A stretch of DNA of 8,519 nt from Lentisphaeria bacterium (lineage in GTDB: Bacteria > Verrucomicrobiota > Lentisphaeria > Victivallales > UBA1829): positions 1 to 8,519 of the forward strand of contig DPDG01000044.1 in NCBI GenBank assembly GCA_003526375.1, read 5' to 3'. The notes beneath the pieces are model-generated. The model saw only the letters and a list, made by a program, of their open reading frames with translations. It had not been told where the DNA came from and made no database searches. This document shows positions 1 through 6,173 of this stretch, one piece after another (the stretch's first letter is position 1; every line of letters begins with the position of its first letter). Position numbers and translations under genes: made by a program.

Positions 1-139
1 CACAAATTCCCGTGAAGACCCTTAATTGTTTGGTGGATAAAATATAACATCTGTATAATAATATAACAAAATTTTTCAGAAAATCAAGCATGGAAATTCC
101 AGCTTTTGCAAAACAGGGATAACCCTGCAATGCAGACAT
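1..139. other. AT-rich left-edge intergenic region
   Basis: No gene is visible here. The stretch is strongly AT-rich. It holds a small perfect hairpin at 114-127 (CAGGG, loop ATAA, CCCTG) followed on the minus strand by TTTT, which could be a back-up terminator behind the strong one at 140-184. It also holds a possible minus-strand promoter at 60-87. A minus-strand ATG at 48-50 opens a frame to the window edge (16 codons, starting MLYFIHQ). It has no Shine-Dalgarno and is too short to call a gene. Confidence 0.5.
60..87 (-). promoter_or_regulatory. possible promoter for a gene off the left edge
   Basis: Reading on the minus strand there is TTGATT (87-82), a 16-nt spacer and TATATT (65-60). 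It sits after the terminator of the preceding gene and points out of the window. In sequence this AT-rich, chance matches are common, so this is a weak call. Confidence 0.3.
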
Positions 140-184
140 AAAAAATGCACCCTGCAAGTCATGCCCGACTTTCAAGGTGCATTT
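140..184 (-). terminator. intrinsic terminator of the HTH/S24-like gene
   Basis: The minus-strand arms are AAATGCACCTTG (184-173) and CAGGGTGCATTT (154-143). They form a 12-bp stem with one G-U pair; past an A/G mismatch the stem continues for four more base pairs (AAGT/ACTT). A run of six T follows directly (145-140). It starts 18 nt after the stop codon of the 203-973 gene. Stem, position and T-run all fit Rho-independent termination of that gene. Confidence 0.88.
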
Positions 185-202
185 CAGAATGCCTGCGTCT
201 TT

Positions 203-973
203 TCATCCACAGCAAGGCGCCGCTTGCTTCTCCTCCAACGGAACAAGCCGGTTGTCAATCCACCTGTTCTCAGAAAGGTTGATGCGAATCTCATGCACCG
301 GATACACCCAGACAAGATTCAGGGAATTCTCCTTCGCCGGCCATTCATAGACTTTTTTCGTTCCGAGAACGGCAAGCTTGATCTGGGCATCCTGTTTCTG
401 GAAATGGGCAATCACAATCTGCCCGGAATCCCGAAGTTTCGCTGCGACGATACCGCAATCCTGCGGATATTCCCCCCAGGCAATCAGGAAAGTCGTTCCC
501 ATCGGAAACACGGACTTGACGGACTCGTCCATCGCCAAAGCAAAATACTCATCCTTCAACTTACACGCAAAACCGGTGGTTCCGGAAGCATAAGGATTCT
601 TTTTTGCAAAAGAAACCGGAGACTCCACCAGAGGATCAAATTCAGCGAATTTCTCAAAAGCCGTTACCACGACACTCGAAACAGGCTGGGGTTCGGGCGG
701 CATGCCATACGCGGCGCGTTCCTCCCTCACCATATATTTCGCGGGATTCAAGCTTTCGATCTCTTTGTAATGGATTCCTCCCGGCATGAACGGTTTCAAT
801 CCCTGGTGAATCTTTTCCATCCAGAGTTTTCCGCTGATGTTTGTCGTCTTTCCGCTGCGCCAGAAAAGGATCGTGCTGTGTGCGATTCCCAGGTTCTGTG
901 CCAGCAATGTGATATTGCCGTAGTAATCGCTCGCCCTGTCAATCGCGTCCAGAATTTCAGGAGTTACTTTCAT
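203..973 (-). CDS. HTH regulator with LexA/S24-like C-terminal domain
   Basis: A small DNA-binding protein, probably a repressor, of unknown target. Numbering from the upstream ATG at 1018, residues about 33-62 (NITLLAQNLGIAHSTILFWRS) read as a helix-turn-helix. Residues about 155-225 resemble the C-terminal fold of LexA and phage repressors (peptidase S24). MDESV-x4-PMGTTF aligns with the family's GDSM-x4-xxGD signature and places Ser166 at the nucleophile. Where the catalytic Lys is expected (SGQIVIAHF), Ala or His is found, so self-cleavage is doubtful and the domain may only dimerise. Start choice: the ATG at 1018 would be almost leaderless from the promoter at 1028-1056. The ATG at 973 has GAGATG 5 nt upstream and begins the conserved-looking part (MKVTPEILDAIDRA), so I prefer 973 (256 aa). 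Starting at 1018 gives 271 aa. The gene has its own promoter and terminator, so it is probably monocistronic. Family is moderately certain; target is unknown. Confidence 0.75.
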   Translation of the reverse strand: MKVTPEILDAIDRASDYYGNITLLAQNLGIAHSTILFWRSGKTTNISGKLWMEKIHQGLKPFMPGGIHYKEIESLNPAKYMVREERAAYGMPPEPQPVSSVVVTAFEKFAEFDPLVESPVSFAKKNPYASGTTGFACKLKDEYFALAMDESVKSVFPMGTTFLIAWGEYPQDCGIVAAKLRDSGQIVIAHFQKQDAQIKLAVLGTKKVYEWPAKENSLNLVWVYPVHEIRINLSENRWIDNRLVPLEEKQAAPCCG

Positions 974-1027
974 GTTTTCATCTCGTGTTTCAGTTGTATA
1001 ATAATAAATTTTACTCATTGAAAGAAT

Positions 1028-1056
1028 ATAATAATCTGCAAAGGCTCAAGATGCAA
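1028..1056 (-). promoter_or_regulatory. sigma70-type promoter of the HTH/S24-like gene
   Basis: On the minus strand: TTGCAT (1056-1051), 17-nt spacer, TATTAT (1033-1028). Expected transcription start is near 1020, which leaves a leader of about 45 nt before the ATG at 973 and essentially none before the ATG at 1018. This is a main argument for the internal start. Confidence 0.6.
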
Positions 1057-1313
1057 GGATTCTTTTTATTTTTTTCATAAAAAATTGTCGATTTTTCAAT
1101 ATTCTGAACCCGAAACACCCGGCACAGGCATGTAAAACAGAATATGTAGACCATGCTATCTGCGGGAAATTCAGAAATGTTGATTTTACATACTTTGCCA
1201 TTTTGAATGCAGAATACTGATCCCGCATATGAGGCTCTGAAAAGATGGAAAGAAACAATTTTACCCGATGGTTCAAGCTCCCGCCGCGCATCAGGCGAAA
1301 CCGGCTTTTCAGC
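1057..1313. other. intergenic region, nothing recognised
   Basis: AT-rich gap between the aldolase terminator and the promoter of the HTH/S24-like gene. A minus-strand open frame covers most of it (1046-1315, 89 codons). It has no visible Shine-Dalgarno or recognisable motif, starts inside the T-tract of the aldolase terminator, and ends by overlapping the next promoter. I do not call it a gene. No RNA gene or repeat was seen. Confidence 0.5.
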
Positions 1314-1347
1314 AAAAAAAAAACGCAGTCCCGGAAGACTGCGTTTT
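1314..1347 (-). terminator. intrinsic terminator of the aldolase gene
   Basis: On the minus strand, AAAACGCAGTC (1347-1337) pairs perfectly with GACTGCGTTTT (1330-1320) around a 6-nt loop (TTCCGG), followed by a run of ten T (1323-1314). It lies 29 nt after the aldolase stop codon. The long T-run on one side only shows it is oriented for minus-strand transcripts. Confidence 0.93.
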
Positions 1348-1376
1348 CATACTCTGGTAATCGTCAGAACGAAAAC

Positions 1377-2393
1377 TTATTTGTCATAAGCATGTCCGGC
1401 GGAGCCGAGCACATTGATGACCTTGTGAGTATACATCGCTTTCATTCTGTCGCGAGCCGGTCCGAGGTATTTTCTCGGGTCGAATTCGGCAGGTTTCTCT
1501 GCGAAGACCTTGCGGACGCCGGCTGTCATTGCGAGACGGGAGTCGGAGTCGATATTGATCTTGCAGACAGCGGACTTCGCGGCTTCGCGGAGCTGTTCCT
1601 CCGGAATGCCGACGGCTGCCTTGAGAGCTCCGCCGTATTTGTTGATGATGTCAACTTCTTCCTGCGGAACGGAAGATGCGCCGTGAAGAACGATCGGGAA
1701 GCCCGGCAGTTCTTTTTCGATCGCCTTGAGGATATCGAATGCCAGCGGCGGCGGAACCAGTTTGCCAGTCTTGGGATCGACGGTGCACTGTTCCGGAGTG
1801 AACTTGTATGCGCCATGGGATGTCCCGATGGAAATCGCGAGAGAATCGACACCGGTCTTGGTCACGAAATCGACAACCTGTTCCGGCTTCGTGTAGTGGG
1901 ATTCCGCGGAGGAAACTTCATCTTCGACGCCGGCGAGCACGCCGAGTTCGCCTTCCACCGTCACATCGCGGGGATGAGCGTATTCGACAACTTTCTTCGT
2001 GAGCGCGACGTTTTCATCGTAGGGAAGAGCGGAACCGTCGATCATGACGGAGGAGAAACCGAAGTCGATACAGGATTTGCAGAGCTCAAAGCTGTCGCCA
2101 TGGTCAAGATGCAGAACGATCGGAACCGGGCCCTTGCCGTTGCTGATCTCTCTGGAGTATTCCACCGCGCCCTGCGCCATGTAGCGGAGAAGTGTCTGGT
2201 TGGCGTAGTTGCGGGCGCCTTTGGAAACCTGAAGGATCACAGGAGACTCATTTTCAGTGCAAGCCTGAATGATTGCCTGAAGCTGTTCCATGTTGTTGAA
2301 GTTGAAAGCGGGGATCGCGTAATGACCCGCCATCGCCTTTTTGAACATCTCGCGAGAATTCACGAGACCGAGATCTTTGTAGCATACTGCCAT
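1377..2393 (-). CDS. fba: class II fructose-1,6-bisphosphate aldolase
   Basis: Zinc-dependent aldolase of glycolysis and gluconeogenesis. It cleaves fructose-1,6-bisphosphate to dihydroxyacetone phosphate plus glyceraldehyde-3-phosphate, reversibly, in the cytoplasm. The 338-residue protein is complete and of normal length. The substrate/metal motif HLDHGD is at 95-100, with Asp97 the likely catalytic acid/base and His98 a metal ligand. EGELG is at 147-151, SIGTSHGAYKF at 188-198 (metal His193), VLHGASS at 235-241 (metal His237), and the phosphate-binding KINIDSDSR at 278-286. Nothing essential is missing. The start is an ATG with AGAAAGGA 7 nt upstream (2401-2408). A strong terminator follows at 1314-1347 and a probable one separates it from the upstream hydrolase gene, so it is likely a stand-alone housekeeping gene. 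It could still process hexose released by the neighbouring operon. Tagatose-bisphosphate specificity cannot be wholly excluded. Confidence 0.96.
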   Translation of the reverse strand: MAVCYKDLGLVNSREMFKKAMAGHYAIPAFNFNNMEQLQAIIQACTENESPVILQVSKGARNYANQTLLRYMAQGAVEYSREISNGKGPVPIVLHLDHGDSFELCKSCIDFGFSSVMIDGSALPYDENVALTKKVVEYAHPRDVTVEGELGVLAGVEDEVSSAESHYTKPEQVVDFVTKTGVDSLAISIGTSHGAYKFTPEQCTVDPKTGKLVPPPLAFDILKAIEKELPGFPIVLHGASSVPQEEVDIINKYGGALKAAVGIPEEQLREAAKSAVCKINIDSDSRLAMTAGVRKVFAEKPAEFDPRKYLGPARDRMKAMYTHKVINVLGSAGHAYDK

Positions 2394-2435
2394 TTTAAAA
2401 TCCTTTCTTTAAAGGTGAAAAATCTGTCCAGCTAC

Positions 2436-2461
2436 TTTATACGCCAAACGGAAAATTTCAA
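2436..2461 (-). promoter_or_regulatory. possible aldolase promoter
   Basis: On the minus strand, TTGAAA (2461-2456) is followed by TATAAA (2441-2436) with a 14-nt spacer, shorter than ideal. Shifting the -10 to TAAAGT gives 16 nt. It lies in the AT-rich gap about 45-70 nt before the aldolase ATG, between a probable terminator and the Shine-Dalgarno. Weak but well placed. Confidence 0.33.
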
Positions 2462-2491
2462 CCATCGGAACATAAAACTTTCGCAATTTGT

Positions 2492-2526
2492 AAAACGGCG
2501 CCGGATGCAGGGAATACCGCATCCAG
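2492..2526 (-). terminator. probable terminator of the hydrolase operon
   Basis: On the minus strand, CTGGATGC (2526-2519) pairs with GCATCCGG (2508-2501). This is eight pairs including one G-U that exists only in the minus-strand RNA, around a 10-nt loop. CGCCG and then four T (2495-2492) follow. It lies 32 nt after the hydrolase stop. The T-run is short and separated from the stem, so read-through into the aldolase gene is possible. Confidence 0.5.
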
Positions 2527-2557
2527 CACATCCCGCCCTCAACACTCACGGCTGCTC

Positions 2558-5500
2558 TTACCGGAACACAATCAGCCGGAAACCCCACGGGGGAATCTCA
2601 TCCCGCCAGTCGGACTTCAGCGTATAGGAGCGCTCCGGGTCCCATACATCCCTGCCCGTCAATCCCTCCCCGACTCCGAGTTTCCCGCAGTCGAGCTTCA
2701 CATCTGCCGTCACCGTTTCCGGCGTATCATTGAGCACAGCCAGCATCAGGCGCCCCGAATTGACGTAGGCGGACGCAACAATCCGGTCCGAAACCGGCGA
2801 TATGACTCTGACCGCGTCCGACTCATACCAGGGAAAGAACTTTGTCTCGTCATTCCAGCCCAGCGCGTCCTGTGCGTCATGCCAGCGTGCGATCAGTTCA
2901 TTCCGATCCCAGAGATCGACGTCATTGACTGCCGCAAGCCCGATGTAGTGCAGAGTTGCCCGCCTCCACACGGGATTTTCCAGGCTGTAAGTCCGGTATT
3001 TCTGCGGACTCCCGATTTGCAGTCCGCGCTTCACCTGTGGAATCAGAGCGGTTTTCGCGGACCAGAGATAGGGCGAGAATGTAGCGCAGAAGCTGAGCGG
3101 AGTCAGCAGATTGTAATACCCGTTGCGGGAAGCCACGTCGTGCTCCATTCCCTCGCCTCCGGCAAGCACATCGGCAAAACTCTGGAACGGCATCAGGCGC
3201 CACCATTCCGCATGATAGGCGATCTTCGCATCCGGTCCCTGGCGTTTGATCATCCGGTAAACATCAATCGCCATTTCACGGAAACGGTCGATCAGCAGAT
3301 GAGTCCGTTCCCGGCCGGTTGCATCGCGCCAGAGCCTGCACCCGTGTCTTTCGTTGTAACAACTCTCCTCCCACGGCGCATCGAAATAGAAATTCCGGGT
3401 GCCGGGACGGAGAAGCGGATTGTCCGGGCGGGTAAGGAAACCGTTCCAGTTATTCAGGCGGAAGTTGCGGTAACTCTCCCCGTTGATGCATCCCTCCGCA
3501 TAGGAATCCCGCCCCTCCCCTGTCCATATGCCGTAAGTGCGGTTGTGTTTGATCTGCCGCCAGAGCTCCTCATACCAGATCCACTCAGGAGAAAACGGAC
3601 CGGCAAAGTTGAAGGCGGAATAATGAAACAGTTCCCTGAACTGCCTGCGGGTCCGGTTGTAGTAGTCCATTCCGTTGTAGGGAGGTTCCATACGGATGCG
3701 GTCTGGGTCAAGGAAATTGAAATCCGCCCACGGCTGAAACCACATCTGCCACTCTTTGCCGATACGCCGGCGAAGCAGAGAACGGTTCAGCGGTTTGGTC
3801 GGCGTGGGAGTCAGCCCGAAACGGTATTCACGGGGAGAATTGAATGTAAGCGGACTCGATGCCAGAAGCAGCGAAAGGCGCGCCGCTTCGGAGTCCCGTT
3901 TCATCATGACGTGTTTTCCATCCTGACGGAACTGCCAGCCGCAGAGATTTTCCGCCGTGAGATTCAATCCGGTCCGGAAATTCCCGATCCAGAGGGCGGG
4001 CTGCGGCAGAAGCGAGACGGCAAAGGAATCGCCGGCTTTTCCCGACACGCCGCCGATCGCCCTGTTGTCGCGCACAAGTTTCACCTGCTCATTGCACAGA
4101 GGCAGTTCCAGAGCAAGCTTCGCCACGCTGATTTTCCGTTTCGGAGTCAGTTTCAGCGTGATTTGTGCATAGCCGTCGAAATGGATTCTGATACGGCTTT
4201 CCGCCGTCAACTCCCGATACTCCACCCGTTTTTCATATTCGGCATACAGAGAAGACGAAGCAATCTTCCTGACGGACGGCGCGTTCAGAGGCACGAGACG
4301 CTTTCCGTTCAGCACCAGAGCATCCGGCGCGGCATACAGCTCCCCGCCCTGCGACGAAAGCGAAGAAAACAACACTCCGTCTTTCAGGTTGAATTTGCGT
4401 CCCCAGACACTTGCAGACGCGACCTCCGCGACCACAGGAGTCCAGCCGCCCGGAGGCAGTTGATCACGGTCGGGATCGACATAAGGACGTGTCAGAGGAT
4501 CGTCGGCAGGAGGAATGCGGATCGCCTGTTCGTGGATTTTCGAAGTCTTTCCTGCGCGGTCCGTCAACTCAAATTGGAGCCGGTAATTGCCGGGAGCCGC
4601 CTTTACGGGAAATTTCATGTTGAAGAATGTCAGAGCCGGATCCGGAATGCTCTGCTCCTGCGTTGACCGGACCTTGCCGGCTTCATCAATAAAACTGACT
4701 TTGACCTTGCCGTCCGCCGCCCCCTGAAACGCGACCAGCAGTTCACGGCTGTCAAGCAGGGTGTAGAGGAACTTCACAACCAGCGGCAGGTTCCGGCGGA
4801 CCGAAAGATCCGTGCGGTAGACAAGTCCGTTTCCGGAGTTCAGACGCAGGGAAGTCAGGTTCCAGTCCGGAATGGAATTCGTCTGATGCGACAGCGGCGC
4901 GGCAAGCGGACGCGAAAGGCGTTTATGCCCGTAGTTCTTTGTCGTATCGGTGTCAAAAGTTACGGAAAGCCCGTCCGCCGCGGCAATTTGAAGCGCGGTT
5001 CTGTTCCGCTCCAGATCATAAATGGAACCGATCACCACGGGCGGCATGTCGCGGCGCAGTATGAGTCTTGCGCCTCCGCCCAGATCGTCATCCCCCGCCA
5101 CAAGATTGATCGTCCAGCCGTTTGCCCCTTCCTTCAGCCCGGTCTCTCTCAGCGGGACTGCGATTTTGAATTCGCCTGCGGCGGATGAAGCAAGCGGATA
5201 TTCATATCTTTTCCCATCCGGAGAGTTCAGTTGAAGCAGAACGGACGGAGCATGTGTCTTCACTCCCGCATAAAGAGCCGTTTCATCATAGCCGAGCGTG
5301 TAATGGCTCTGGCGGACCGACAGCTCCCCTGTTTTCCGGTTGCTGAATCCGGTGCTTCCGAACGCCTCCCTGCCATATCCGACCGTAATCAGATTGAGCG
5401 GAGGATTCGGATTATCTTTCCGATACAGTTCCTTCACCTCATCAAGAGTCAGCATCCGGTCAAAAATTTTGAACTCATCCAGCAGACTCAGGCGCCCCGG

Positions 5501-6130
5501 CTGCTGATATTTGAAACTGTGCTTGAATTCTCCGAGCAGGAAGTCGCTTTTCGGCTCCAGATTCCTGAGCGGAAAATGAATCCGCTGTTCCGTGACTAAG
5601 CGCCCGTCGATATACATGGACAACTGAACTGGATTCCAGTTGCAGACGACATGGTGCCATTCCCCCGGCTTCCACTCTCCCGGCTTGAACTGGGTGAAAA
5701 GCCAGAATCCGTGCTCGCCGCGCATGAAATAGAATGTCTCGCCGACACAGTATTTATAGATCATGAAATAATTTTTTCCGGCTTTCGCATCAAATACAGG
5801 CACAAAAAATCCGGTGTCGCTTCCTTTCCAGTTGACAGGCTTAAGCCAGAACGAGATCGCCCCCTCGGTCCAGTTGAGGTTCTTCCCATGCGGATAGGCG
5901 ACTCCGTGCCGCACTCCCTGCGGATCGGTCCCGATGACAAGCGCCTTTCCACGGATTCCGTCCTGAAAGCTGACAGGAGTTTCCGTTTTGAATGTTTTGC
6001 TCCCGCGAGCCGACGCCGGTTCAAGAGAACCGTCAAAACCGGCATAAAAAATCGGTTCGGCGGCATGGAGAGCAAACGAACATAAAAGAGAAACGCCCAT
6101 TGAGGCAAGTTTGGAAGTCGTGTTTCCCAT
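2558..6130 (-). CDS. large secreted LamG + glycoside-hydrolase-like protein
   Basis: A putative exported polysaccharide-active enzyme of about 1190 residues. Numbering from the ATG at 6130, an N-terminal signal (MGNTTSKLASMGVSLLCSFALHAA) is followed by a LamG/concanavalin-like jelly roll at about 25-237 (WTEGAISFWLKP, EWHHVVCNWN, MYIDGRLV, SLLDEFKIFDRML). A CBM9-like beta-sandwich follows at about 244-360 (HYTLGYDETALYAGV, NGWTINLVAGD). Further beta-rich segments run to about 774, ending in EYRFGLTPTPTKP, which resembles the 'FGLQATPxKP' lead-in of GH123-like/DUF6067 proteins. A TIM-barrel-like region spans about 790-1105, and a C-terminal beta domain completes the chain. Candidate active-site acids are Asp917 (NFYFDAPWEES) and Glu993 (VLAGGEGMEHD), with His973 (KIAYHAEWW) nearby. 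These are inferred by family resemblance only. Start: a TTG at 6148 extends the frame, but the ATG at 6130 has AAAGGA 8 nt upstream. It is third in an operon with the regulator and pseudopilin. Substrate unknown. Confidence 0.8.
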   Translation of the reverse strand: MGNTTSKLASMGVSLLCSFALHAAEPIFYAGFDGSLEPASARGSKTFKTETPVSFQDGIRGKALVIGTDPQGVRHGVAYPHGKNLNWTEGAISFWLKPVNWKGSDTGFFVPVFDAKAGKNYFMIYKYCVGETFYFMRGEHGFWLFTQFKPGEWKPGEWHHVVCNWNPVQLSMYIDGRLVTEQRIHFPLRNLEPKSDFLLGEFKHSFKYQQPGRLSLLDEFKIFDRMLTLDEVKELYRKDNPNPPLNLITVGYGREAFGSTGFSNRKTGELSVRQSHYTLGYDETALYAGVKTHAPSVLLQLNSPDGKRYEYPLASSAAGEFKIAVPLRETGLKEGANGWTINLVAGDDDLGGGARLILRRDMPPVVIGSIYDLERNRTALQIAAADGLSVTFDTDTTKNYGHKRLSRPLAAPLSHQTNSIPDWNLTSLRLNSGNGLVYRTDLSVRRNLPLVVKFLYTLLDSRELLVAFQGAADGKVKVSFIDEAGKVRSTQEQSIPDPALTFFNMKFPVKAAPGNYRLQFELTDRAGKTSKIHEQAIRIPPADDPLTRPYVDPDRDQLPPGGWTPVVAEVASASVWGRKFNLKDGVLFSSLSSQGGELYAAPDALVLNGKRLVPLNAPSVRKIASSSLYAEYEKRVEYRELTAESRIRIHFDGYAQITLKLTPKRKISVAKLALELPLCNEQVKLVRDNRAIGGVSGKAGDSFAVSLLPQPALWIGNFRTGLNLTAENLCGWQFRQDGKHVMMKRDSEAARLSLLLASSPLTFNSPREYRFGLTPTPTKPLNRSLLRRRIGKEWQMWFQPWADFNFLDPDRIRMEPPYNGMDYYNRTRRQFRELFHYSAFNFAGPFSPEWIWYEELWRQIKHNRTYGIWTGEGRDSYAEGCINGESYRNFRLNNWNGFLTRPDNPLLRPGTRNFYFDAPWEESCYNERHGCRLWRDATGRERTHLLIDRFREMAIDVYRMIKRQGPDAKIAYHAEWWRLMPFQSFADVLAGGEGMEHDVASRNGYYNLLTPLSFCATFSPYLWSAKTALIPQVKRGLQIGSPQKYRTYSLENPVWRRATLHYIGLAAVNDVDLWDRNELIARWHDAQDALGWNDETKFFPWYESDAVRVISPVSDRIVASAYVNSGRLMLAVLNDTPETVTADVKLDCGKLGVGEGLTGRDVWDPERSYTLKSDWRDEIPPWGFRLIVFR

Positions 6131-6138
6131 TGGTATTT

Positions 6139-6144
6139 TCCTTT
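6139..6144 (-). promoter_or_regulatory. Shine-Dalgarno fixing the hydrolase start
   Basis: Minus-strand AAAGGA ends 8 nt before the ATG at 6130. It lies inside the codons that would follow the alternative TTG at 6148, so it favours the ATG. Confidence 0.7.
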
Positions 6145-6173
6145 CCAATCAGAATTGTGATGTAAATGATATG

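Noticed and set aside
113..127. Partial resemblance to an I-SceI site (GGGATAAC)
   Set aside because: Only a short core matches; the flanks differ. It is simply the arm and loop of a small hairpin.
161..1021. Plus-strand open frame opposite the HTH/S24-like gene
   Set aside because: It begins inside the minus-strand gene's terminator and is the complement of a gene with promoter, terminator and recognisable domains.
1046..1315. Minus-strand 89-codon frame between aldolase and HTH gene
   Set aside because: It starts in the aldolase terminator T-tract, has no ribosome site, overlaps the -35 region of the next promoter, and its sequence is AT-driven low complexity.
1245..2627. Plus-strand open frame (460 codons) opposite the aldolase gene
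   Set aside because: It lies across an intact aldolase and its terminator, has no Shine-Dalgarno, and its translation shows no known domain.
2879..4666. Long plus-strand open frame (595 codons) opposite the hydrolase gene
   Set aside because: It is antisense to a clear multidomain protein with coherent motifs. Its translation is rich in Arg, Pro and His with no recognisable domain, as expected from the complement of GC-rich codons.
6050..6130. Lipoprotein signal (LLC) in the hydrolase N-terminus
   Set aside because: The residue before Cys is Leu, not the Gly/Ala/Ser expected in a lipobox. A plain signal peptide ending near HAA is more likely.
6131..6148. TTG start extending the hydrolase by six residues
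   Set aside because: The Shine-Dalgarno lies within this extension, 8 nt before an ATG that directly begins a signal peptide.
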